DNA of 14,651 nucleotides from DRGT01 sp035685445 (GTDB lineage: Archaea > Thermoproteota > Nitrososphaeria > Nitrososphaerales > Nitrosopumilaceae). Each line of letters starts with the position of its first letter. Position 1 is the first letter of the stretch. The notes under the pieces are model-generated. The model saw nothing but the letters and a program-made list of their open reading frames with translations. It was not told the DNA's origin and made no database searches. Shown here piece by piece: positions 7,190 through 12,264 of this stretch. The position numbers and the translations under genes are program-made. The stretch spans positions 1 to 14,651 of the forward strand of contig DASSAK010000002.1 in NCBI GenBank assembly GCA_035685445.1. The letters run 5' to 3'.

Positions 7190-7247
7190 TTGGCACTAGG
7201 AAAAAAATGATCAAGGTCTAAATATTAAAACGCATAACCATCTCATA
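7190..7247 (+). promoter_or_regulatory. dps promoter with upstream TTGGCACTAGGAAAAAA element
   Basis: A TATA-like TAAATATT at 7219-7226 lies 22-29 bases before the dps ATG and no Shine-Dalgarno is present, so the message is probably leaderless. Directly upstream, TTGGCACTAGGAAAAAA (7190-7206) is identical to 13649-13665 in front of the 106-residue membrane protein gene, where the distance to an identical TAAATATT box is 30 instead of 29 bases. The position just upstream of the TATA/BRE is that of an activator site. Confidence 0.65.
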
Positions 7248-7751
7248 ATGGCACAAAAAATAGACAAAATGTTAGAACAAGATGTTCACATTGGACTAGA
7301 AGAAAATGATCGTGAGGGAGTAATTACACTTCTTACAAAACTACTTGCAGACGAGTATGTTCTGTACACAAAGACAAGAAACTATCATTGGAATGTAATC
7401 AGTCCACACTTTAATGACTATCACAAGTTATTCGAAGGGCAATACGGAGAGATTGAGGTGTTTATTGATGATATTGCTGAAAGAATAAGACAGCTTGGTG
7501 GAAAGGCAATTGCAACTTTGACTGAGCTAAAATCACATGCAAGATTAGAAGAACAGCCAAGTGTATATCCAGAGGATGTACAGATGGTGAAAAACTTGGT
7601 AGTTGATCATGAAGCAATAATTAGAACTTTGAGAGGAGATCTCAAAAAGTGTGATGAAGGTTTTCATGACATGGGCACAAACGATTTTCTAACAGGCCTT
7701 ATGGAAAAACACGAAAAGATGGTCTGGATGCTTCGTTCCACTGTACCATAA
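7248..7751 (+). CDS. dps: Dps family ferritin-like DNA-protection protein
   Basis: Forms a hollow dodecamer that oxidises Fe(II) with peroxide and stores the ferric mineral, protecting DNA in stress. The 167 residues make one four-helix domain. The ferroxidase pattern of the family is complete: His47 (in NYHWNV), His59 (DYHKLFEG), Glu63, Asp74 and Glu78 (FIDDIAERIRQLGG), with the same spacing as in bacterial Dps except Glu for the first Asp. The protein lacks a long basic N-terminal tail, so direct DNA binding is uncertain. The ATG at 7248 fits a leaderless message. Transcribed alone; a T-rich run follows the stop. Confidence 0.95.
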   Translation: MAQKIDKMLEQDVHIGLEENDREGVITLLTKLLADEYVLYTKTRNYHWNVISPHFNDYHKLFEGQYGEIEVFIDDIAERIRQLGGKAIATLTELKSHARLEEQPSVYPEDVQMVKNLVVDHEAIIRTLRGDLKKCDEGFHDMGTNDFLTGLMEKHEKMVWMLRSTVP

Positions 7752-7770
7752 ACCCTTTTTTATTTTCGAA
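7752..7770 (+). terminator. T-rich terminator after dps
   Basis: Directly after the dps stop the plus strand reads AAACCC followed by TTTTTTATTTTCG. Archaeal RNA polymerase terminates at oligo-T tracts without needing a hairpin (established), and no stem is visible here. Confidence 0.5.
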
Positions 7771-7854
7771 TTTTTAATGTTTAAAATTGTACAATGTCTT
7801 TATTTTAAAGGCGATCAAAACTAAACAAATTTTAAGTTTTTAATGTTTAGAATT
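7771..7854. repeat. Direct repeat of TTTTTAATGTTTARAATT
   Basis: TTTTTAATGTTTAAAATT at 7771-7788 and TTTTTAATGTTTAGAATT at 7837-7854 differ at one of 18 positions and are 66 bases apart. The second copy lies directly upstream of the presumed TATA region (about 7853-7861) of the following microprotein gene, so it may be a regulatory site; in such AT-rich DNA chance cannot be fully excluded. Confidence 0.5.
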
Positions 7855-7882
7855 TATCTATCTAAAATCACATTATATAATC

Positions 7883-8002
7883 ATGAGCTACGGTAGAAGT
7901 TGCAAGCGTTGTGGTAGAAAAATTTTCTTTGCGTTATTTGGTGGAAAGACAAGAATCTTTGATGATAGTTTGTATACACAATTTCATAGATGTCATAGAT
8001 AG
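7883..8002 (+). CDS. 39-residue zinc-binding microprotein
   Basis: Small open frame starting ATG at 7883 and ending TAG at 8002. It begins MSYGRSCKRCGRKIFF and ends FHRCHR: a CxxC pair (Cys7, Cys10) near the N-terminus and His35, Cys37, His38 at the end, enough ligands for one zinc ion. The middle (KIFFALFGGKTRIFDD) is hydrophobic then polar. No Shine-Dalgarno is present; an AT-rich TTTATCTAT lies about 23-31 bases upstream. I do not recognise a family. The arrangement of Cys/His, the presence of a start at promoter distance and the snug fit between dps and the convergent SIMPL gene support it as real. Confidence 0.65.
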   Translation: MSYGRSCKRCGRKIFFALFGGKTRIFDDSLYTQFHRCHR

Positions 8003-8026
8003 AATAAAAAATCCTAGTTAAAAAAA

Positions 8027-8803
8027 TTAGTTGCTTCCGATGATGAATACAACGTTTGCTGTTGTACTGACATCTTGGTCGGAAGTAAACACTGGGGTTG
8101 GTGCAGCGATTGCTGCTTCTGCAACTGCAAAGTCTCCTCTATAGACTGGTTGTGGATAAGGCATAGCAAACTCAGACAAGGACACTGCTTTTACTCCAAT
8201 GATTGTGTGATCTAGTGGAGATAACGCCTTTTGCGCCTTTGATTTTGCGTTTAGAACGGCCTTTTCAAGCATGTTATCTTTGACTTCTTGGTGCTTTTGT
8301 GGAGATAATGTGAAAAATACACTGTCTACTCTGTTTGCGCCGGACGATACTCCATTGTCAATTATATCAGCAGCTAAATCCAAGTTTTTTGTTTCTACGG
8401 ATACCATGTTTGAAACTCTGTATCCAATTAGCTCTTGTGTGTTTCTGCCAGTGAGTGGTTCGTTGTAATAGTCATAGACTGGACGGATGTTAAAGTTTGA
8501 AGTACTGATTTCAGATTCTGATATTCCAGCTTGCTTTACTGCGTCAATTACAGCATTCATTAGAATAGAGTTTTTCTCAAGGGCTTGTTTTGCGGTCTTT
8601 TCCTGAGTTTCTACACCAAATCTTACGTGCAAGAGATCAGGCTTGACCTCTGTTGTTGCAGTACCAGTTACAGAGATTGTCTTTTCCCGTGATGGAAAAG
8701 GAGTAACCTCTTCTGCCTCTGCTTCAAATACGGAGGCTAGAGACACCGTTACGGCAATTACCAGAATTGCAGATATGATGAGTTGTCTTGTGGTTTTCAT
8801 CAT
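8027..8803 (-). CDS. Secreted SIMPL-domain (DUF541) protein
   Basis: Extracytoplasmic protein of the SIMPL/DUF541 family, whose members form oligomeric cages or rings in bacteria; a biochemical role is not established. With the start at ATG 8803 it has 258 residues: a signal peptide at 1-30 (basic MMKTTRQ, hydrophobic IISAILVIAVTVSLAS, then AEAEE), followed by the domain with ISVTGTATTEVKPDLLHVRF, TSNFNIRPVYDY, IGYRVSNMVSV, and a long helix with AVLNAKSKAQKAL. The open frame extends upstream to 9016, but that part would overlap the divergent regulator gene and destroy the signal peptide, so I place the start at the double ATG. Divergent from the membrane-bound regulator, hinting at joint control. 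Confidence 0.9.
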   Translation of the reverse strand: MMKTTRQLIISAILVIAVTVSLASVFEAEAEEVTPFPSREKTISVTGTATTEVKPDLLHVRFGVETQEKTAKQALEKNSILMNAVIDAVKQAGISESEISTSNFNIRPVYDYYNEPLTGRNTQELIGYRVSNMVSVETKNLDLAADIIDNGVSSGANRVDSVFFTLSPQKHQEVKDNMLEKAVLNAKSKAQKALSPLDHTIIGVKAVSLSEFAMPYPQPVYRGDFAVAEAAIAAPTPVFTSDQDVSTTANVVFIIGSN

Positions 8804-8894
8804 ATTTCCTATGATGTATTCTGAAGATAAGGTTTGATTAAACTGGAATTTAACCAGAAATTTTATTAATATAATTTTAGAACTGAATTCTTCT
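8804..8894. promoter_or_regulatory. Divergent promoter with small palindromes between SIMPL and regulator genes
   Basis: Ninety-one bases separate the two starts. TTAATATAATTTT (about 8864-8876) is at leaderless TATA distance for the plus-strand regulator. GTTTGATTAAAC (8832-8843) is an inverted repeat with four-base arms, and CTGG-N7-CCAG (8843-8857) overlaps its end. These are candidates for the binding site of the adjacent winged-helix regulator, but they are short. Confidence 0.45.
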
Positions 8895-9569
8895 ATGAGC
8901 GAAGAGGACAAACCAATTGCAATCTCAGACAAAGTTGAGATTTTATCAACAGAGGATGAGAAGATAAAGGCAATCGGGGAGATTCTTAGCACCGACACCA
9001 GCAGAGAAATCCTCACAGTGTTGTTTAACCAATCACTTACTGCAAATGAAATTTCCCAAAAAACTGAAATTTCATTACCGCTTGTAATTTACCACCTAAA
9101 AAAGATGCAAGAGTCTGGTGTTGTCAAAATAACAAACGTTGGAAAAAACACAAAATCTCATGACATGAAATTCTATACGATTGACAAGTTTGCAATTGTT
9201 ATTTTGCCAACTCCAATGTCAAAACCCGCAAAGACAAGCAAGTCTTTGTTTAATTTATTTACAAGAATTCACAGAATGGCTACCCTTGGAGCGGTATGTG
9301 TGGCAGCATGGTTTTCTGCCCAGTTTCTGCAAGTATCAAAAACTCCAGAAGTTGCGGAGATGGCAATGCGGGATTCTGATGAGGGAGTTGCAACAGAAGC
9401 TGCACCAGAAGCAATGATGCAAAGCAGGATGGTAGAAACCCCTCCAGTTTCAGAACCTGTCATTGATTTTTTGTGGCCAATTATTGCAGTGTTGTCTATT
9501 ATAGTTGTAGGATTAGTAGCAGAGATTGTGATTAAATCAAGGCAAGAAAAAATTGAAGAAAAAATCTGA
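8895..9569 (+). CDS. Membrane-tethered winged-helix (ArsR-like) regulator
   Basis: Putative one-component regulator held at the membrane, 224 residues. Residues about 23-97 form a winged helix-turn-helix (AIGEILSTDTSREILTVLF, LTANEISQKTEISLPLVIYH with helix 3, then KMQESGVVKI and a wing ending MKFYTID). A first membrane segment is at about 128-146 (MATLGAVCVAAWFSAQFL), then an acidic, Pro/Met-rich loop (147-187) and a second segment at about 190-212 (LWPIIAVLSIIVVGLVAEIV), followed by a charged tail. DNA binding and C-terminus would both be cytoplasmic, the loop outside. The last 17 bases overlap the methyltransferase start. Probable target: its own divergent promoter. Confidence 0.85.
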   Translation: MSEEDKPIAISDKVEILSTEDEKIKAIGEILSTDTSREILTVLFNQSLTANEISQKTEISLPLVIYHLKKMQESGVVKITNVGKNTKSHDMKFYTIDKFAIVILPTPMSKPAKTSKSLFNLFTRIHRMATLGAVCVAAWFSAQFLQVSKTPEVAEMAMRDSDEGVATEAAPEAMMQSRMVETPPVSEPVIDFLWPIIAVLSIIVVGLVAEIVIKSRQEKIEEKI

Positions 9570-10398
9570 GCAATACTCCTACAAAAAAGGAATTATTGGA
9601 GTATGGGATGAGGTAGCTCCAAGATATCACAAAAGATTTGCCAAAAAAGATTTAGGTCCGTTTAAGAGTTCAGCAAAGATTGTAGAGCTTGCAAAAATAA
9701 AGCGAGGTCACGCTGTACTAGATGTTGCATGTGGCACAGGTGCATTAACCAAAAAGATTTCAAGAAAGGTTGGCCATACTGGGATGGTTATTGGCACCGA
9801 TGCATCTGAGAACGCAATAAAGATTGCAAAAAAATGGGTTGGCCCAAAAAGAAATTTAGATTTTATTGTTGCAGATGCTGAAAAATTATTTTTTGGGAAA
9901 AAGTTTGATGCCATAACATGTCAGTATGGAATTTTTTTCTTTCCAGATGCAATAAAGGTGTTAAAAAATTTAAAAAATCATTTGAAAAAAAATGGAACCA
10001 TTGCAATTTCTGTTCATGGTGATGAGGATACTGTTCCTTTTTTTAGTGTAATTTTAGATGCTGTCACAAAATACATTCCAGATTTTTTCCCACCAGGAGC
10101 TCCAGACTTTGATCGTTTTGGAAATAGGCGAGCCCTAAAAAAGGTTGCATCCGATGCAAGTTTCAAAAAGATAAAGGTCAATGAGTTTGTGTTTTCATAC
10201 AGTCCTGGTTCGTTTTCAGAGTTTTGGAAAAACTATCTGCGATATATCGCAAAACCTGCAAAGAGAAAGCTTGATGCGCTACCAAAAGAAAAAATGAAAA
10301 AGATAAGGGACCTTGCAAAAAAGAATTCTCAACCATATTTTAAGAATGGAAGATTGATCTTTCCGTGGAAGGTTTTGATTCTAACTGCAAAAAAATGA
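9553..10398 (+). CDS. Class I SAM-dependent methyltransferase (UbiE-like)
   Basis: Transfers a methyl group from S-adenosylmethionine to an unknown substrate. 281 residues; motif I is VLDVACGTGALTKKI at about 55-69, post-I VIGTDASENAI at 79-89, an acidic IVADAEKL at about 105-112 and motif IV region FDAITCQYGIFFFPDA. These are the features of the UbiE/Methyltransf_11 group. The C-terminal 110 residues are basic with many Lys and aromatic residues and give no substrate clue. The start is TTG at 9553, inside the end of the regulator gene; it is the only reasonable start before motif I. The overlap implies one transcript with the membrane regulator. Confidence 0.88.
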   Translation: MKKKSEQYSYKKGIIGVWDEVAPRYHKRFAKKDLGPFKSSAKIVELAKIKRGHAVLDVACGTGALTKKISRKVGHTGMVIGTDASENAIKIAKKWVGPKRNLDFIVADAEKLFFGKKFDAITCQYGIFFFPDAIKVLKNLKNHLKKNGTIAISVHGDEDTVPFFSVILDAVTKYIPDFFPPGAPDFDRFGNRRALKKVASDASFKKIKVNEFVFSYSPGSFSEFWKNYLRYIAKPAKRKLDALPKEKMKKIRDLAKKNSQPYFKNGRLIFPWKVLILTAKK

Positions 10399-10413
10399 AA
10401 GGGATTTTAATTT

Positions 10414-10674
10414 TTACTGAGTTCTATTTTCAAGGATTGGTTTTTTGAAAACAATTCCTCGAATTACAATATACCATACAGAGAACAGAACTGCTACAAT
10501 ACTCCAGAACACCCAATTCTGAATTACAGGATCAGGCACAGTCTCGTTGAGATATTGCATGATTTGGTCTGAAATCATCAGTGACGCTGCAAAAACAATG
10601 AAGAATTCGATGGCATACCAGATCCAATCTGGCCATGATTCCTTTGGAATGTGTACATTGTTATGATATGTCAA
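10414..10674 (-). CDS. Two-span membrane protein, 86 residues
   Basis: Not recognised. Two hydrophobic segments are visible, at about residues 17-35 (WIWYAIEFFIVFAASLMIS) and 53-74 (NWVFWSIVAVLFSVWYIVI), separated by a polar loop (YLNETVPDPV) and followed by a basic tail (GIVFKKPILENRTQ), so both ends are likely cytoplasmic. The start is TTG at 10674, decided by a Shine-Dalgarno GGTGAT at 10680-10685 five bases upstream. A leadered start fits read-through from the Hsp20 operon beyond the hairpin at 10706-10731. It is convergent with the methyltransferase (15-base gap). Confidence 0.75.
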   Translation of the reverse strand: MTYHNNVHIPKESWPDWIWYAIEFFIVFAASLMISDQIMQYLNETVPDPVIQNWVFWSIVAVLFSVWYIVIRGIVFKKPILENRTQ

Positions 10675-10679
10675 TTGTC

Positions 10680-10685
10680 ATCACC
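10680..10685 (-). promoter_or_regulatory. Shine-Dalgarno deciding a TTG start
   Basis: GGTGAT on the minus strand matches the tail of archaeal 16S rRNA (AUCACC) and lies five bases before the TTG at 10674. The nearby ATG formed by GGTGATG runs into a stop after six codons, so TTG is the start. Confidence 0.75.
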
Positions 10686-10705
10686 AAAAATTCAAAACAA
10701 AATTC

Positions 10706-10731
10706 CAGTGTGGGGGAAGGTTCCCACACTG
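10706..10731 (-). terminator. Strong GC-rich hairpin, probable partial terminator/attenuator
   Basis: CAGTGTGGG (10706-10714) and CCCACACTG (10723-10731) are perfect inverted repeats; two further G-U pairs can close the loop to AAGG. This is unusual in AT-rich DNA. Reading the minus strand, the stem is followed by GAATTTTGTTTTGAATTTTT, a broken U-rich tract, which makes it a plausible terminator or attenuator behind the zinc-ribbon gene of the Hsp20 operon. On the plus strand no T-run follows. Confidence 0.65.
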
Positions 10732-10735
10732 TAGA

Positions 10736-10789
10736 TGACGAATTTGTTGGGTAAAGGGCATAGGACGTTGTTTACTATAATTTTCGTCA
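10736..10789. repeat. Distant inverted repeat TGACGAA/TTCGTCA
   Basis: TGACGAA at 10736-10742 and TTCGTCA at 10783-10789 are perfect 7-base complements with 40 bases between; the second contains the stop codon of the zinc-ribbon gene. Together with the adjacent hairpin this 3' region could fold into two consecutive stems in the operon message. It may be chance. Confidence 0.35.
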
Positions 10790-10978
10790 CCTCTGAATTT
10801 GCTTGTTTTTCACCTTCTCTCGAATCATTTCGAGACCAAGGGTACAGTCAAGATGTATCTGCTCAAATGTCTTGTATCCGCAATTGTCACATTTTTGTTG
10901 AATCGGTTGGTTACACTGCGAACACGTAGATTCTATTTCTAATTCTTTACCACAATTTCGGCATAATGTGTCTGGCAT
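10787..10978 (-). CDS. Double zinc-ribbon microprotein, 63 residues
   Basis: Small protein with two zinc sites readable from spacing: Cys6-x2-Cys9 with Cys19-x2-Cys22 (LCRNCG, TCSQC), then Cys30-x2-Cys33 with His42-x2-Cys45 (KCDNCGYK, HLDC). The C-terminus is a charged helix (EMIREKVKNKQIQR). Such double ribbons usually mediate protein-protein or nucleic-acid contact; the function is unknown. The ATG at 10978 has GAGGTGA seven bases before it, overlapping the stop of the preceding 53-residue gene. It is the fourth gene of the Hsp20 operon. Confidence 0.85.
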   Translation of the reverse strand: MPDTLCRNCGKELEIESTCSQCNQPIQQKCDNCGYKTFEQIHLDCTLGLEMIREKVKNKQIQR

Positions 10979-10990
10979 TTTTTTGTCACC

Positions 10991-11152
10991 TCATGGTAAT
11001 ATCTTGTAAATATCTCCAGTCAAGAATGCAGCAGCGATTGCAGCTCCTATTGGAACACCCAACATTAGAAAGAGCAGATCAAATGCCACTACTTTCTTGA
11101 ATGGAGCGTGAACCATTTTGTTCCAAACGCTTTGTGCATTTTGTATCATCAT
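10991..11152 (-). CDS. Tiny single-span membrane protein, 53 residues
   Basis: Not recognised. It starts MMIQNAQSVWNKMVHAPFKK, an amphipathic basic segment, and then has one membrane span at about residues 21-45 (VVAFDLLFLMLGVP, GAAIAAAFLTG). Its ATG at 11152 overlaps the stop of the upstream gene as ATGA, strong evidence for translational coupling, and the next gene follows after 12 bases. It shares with the upstream 60-residue protein the pattern FDL-(F/L)-x-L-x-G-x-P at the start of the span and a basic N-terminal helix, so the two are likely diverged paralogs acting together. Confidence 0.8.
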   Translation of the reverse strand: MMIQNAQSVWNKMVHAPFKKVVAFDLLFLMLGVPIGAAIAAAFLTGDIYKILP

Positions 11153-11331
11153 AGCTCACCCCACATTACACTTGTTATTGTCGTCAGAAGACCCCATGTT
11201 GGAAGTATTGCTGCTCCTAACAAAAAGAGATCAAAGATATTGATTTCTCTGAGTCGGTTCAGCAATGATTTTTTCCAATCAGAGCCAATCTTAAGACGAC
11301 CCATTTTGATAGATGTTGTAATACCTTTCAT
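11149..11331 (-). CDS. Tiny single-span membrane protein, 60 residues
   Basis: Not recognised. A basic amphipathic N-terminus (KMGRLKIGSDWKKSLLNRLR) precedes one membrane segment at about residues 31-54 (NIFDLFLLGAAILPTWGLLT). The ATG at 11331 carries a good Shine-Dalgarno (GAGGTGGTGTGAT at 11332-11344) within the 19-base gap behind the Hsp20 gene, and the stop overlaps the next start. Position and motif similarity to the 53-residue protein suggest a two-component membrane element connected to Hsp20. Topology would be basic side in, C-terminus outside. Confidence 0.8.
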   Translation of the reverse strand: MKGITTSIKMGRLKIGSDWKKSLLNRLREINIFDLFLLGAAILPTWGLLTTITSVMWGEL

Positions 11332-11350
11332 ATCACACCACCTCGTTGTT

Positions 11351-11881
11351 TTACTCTACCGCAATCTGTCTTCCTTTTGGTTTTTCTTCAGTAAGCTTTA
11401 ATGACAGCTCTAGTATTCCATTTGCGTATTTTGCCTTTGCAGAGTTTTCATCAACCTTGTGATTAATTGGAACTCTAGTATGGTATTTTCTGTCTTCGTG
11501 CTCAGCTTTGATGTCCACGGTTTTTCCCTCAACTGTTACCTTGATATCAGACTTTTCAATTCCTGGCATCTCAGCAACTAGCTTGAGAGAGTTTGATTCT
11601 TTATCAAACAAAGTGTCTACATATGGCTGCCTTACATCTGAGCTTGCAAGTGAAGCAGTTGGTTTTACATTGCCCCACTCTTTGACGTGAGGTTTGCCAT
11701 CAGGCCCTACGGTCATTTCATAACCATAGTAATAGGGACCATAAGTTTGGACTTGGCCTCCTTTTTGATTTTCAAAGACGTCATCCCAGGTAAAAAAACG
11801 GTCTGACAATCTTCGAAAGCTTTTGTCGAATTCATCAAACCACATTTGCTCATCACCAAACATATGTAATGTATATGACAT
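11351..11881 (-). CDS. hsp20: Small heat-shock protein Hsp20 (alpha-crystallin family)
   Basis: ATP-independent chaperone that holds unfolding proteins in large oligomers. 176 residues. The N-terminal arm (1-80) contains a Tyr-rich YGPYYYGYEMTVGPDGKPH segment seen in a group of archaeal Hsp20 proteins; the alpha-crystallin domain covers about 84-170 (LKLVAEMPGIEKSDIKVTVE, KAKYANGILELSLKL with the conserved A-x-x-x-N-G-I-L/V-E-L pattern), and the C-terminal I-x-V anchor is IAV. Start ATG at 11881, with ATATAAAATT on the minus strand 20-29 bases upstream (leaderless). First gene of a four- or five-gene operon of very small proteins. Confidence 0.95.
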   Translation of the reverse strand: MSYTLHMFGDEQMWFDEFDKSFRRLSDRFFTWDDVFENQKGGQVQTYGPYYYGYEMTVGPDGKPHVKEWGNVKPTASLASSDVRQPYVDTLFDKESNSLKLVAEMPGIEKSDIKVTVEGKTVDIKAEHEDRKYHTRVPINHKVDENSAKAKYANGILELSLKLTEEKPKGRQIAVE

Positions 11882-11942
11882 TATTTAATTTTTTCTTACA
11901 AATTTTATATAATATTGTAATATATAGCCTATGTGATGTATC
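11882..11942. promoter_or_regulatory. Divergent promoter of hsp20 and the 95-residue membrane protein
   Basis: The 61-base spacer contains a minus-strand TATA-like ATATAAAATT (11901-11910) for hsp20 and a plus-strand TAATATATA (11918-11926) for the other gene. An inverted repeat TTACAA (11896-11901)/TTGTAA (11915-11920) brackets the TATA region, a good place for a repressor. GTGATG, six bases before the ATG at 11943, may act as Shine-Dalgarno. Confidence 0.5.
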
Positions 11943-12230
11943 ATGTTGACATTAAAACAACTTCCAACATGGCAGAAATACATTGCGATTGGAGCAATAG
12001 CAATAGTAGCCTTTTGGCTACTAGTGGTTTTACAAGTTCAAAGTATCCTTATTCCAAATTATGTTACTGAAGAAGTAACAATAGTTTCTAAAACTTCTAC
12101 CACCTGTGTGGTTGAAACTGCCGATGAATTTCTTGTCACAATAAAAAACTGTGAAGGAGAGATTGGGCAGAAAATTACTGCCACATATGATGTAAACGTC
12201 AAAGAAAGAGCCTTGCTATTTGCTCCTTAA
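11943..12230 (+). CDS. Membrane-anchored small protein with C-x14-C domain, 95 residues
   Basis: Not recognised by name. A basic start (MLTLKQLPTWQKY) is followed by one membrane segment at about residues 13-33 and a small external domain with VTEEVTIVSKTSTTC (Cys55), Cys70 in KNCEGEIGQ, then KITATYDV and KERALLFAP. The same pattern occurs in the 106-residue protein at 13714-14034 (VTEDVTV, Cys56, Cys71, VGDVITATFNV, QERLTFVEP), so the two are clear paralogs. The Cys pair with constant spacing of 14 residues may form a disulfide in the pseudoperiplasm. Shares a divergent promoter with hsp20. Confidence 0.85.
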   Translation: MLTLKQLPTWQKYIAIGAIAIVAFWLLVVLQVQSILIPNYVTEEVTIVSKTSTTCVVETADEFLVTIKNCEGEIGQKITATYDVNVKERALLFAP

Positions 12231-12264
12231 ATTCCATTTTTTTAGTCATAAATCAGATCTGGAA

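Noticed and set aside
7172..7247. Search for an L12 gene behind L10
   Set aside because: The 76 bases contain only the T-rich end of L10 and the dps promoter.
8804..9016. N-terminal extension of the SIMPL protein frame
   Set aside because: It overlaps the divergent regulator gene and would bury a clear signal peptide; the double ATG at 8803 is the likely start.
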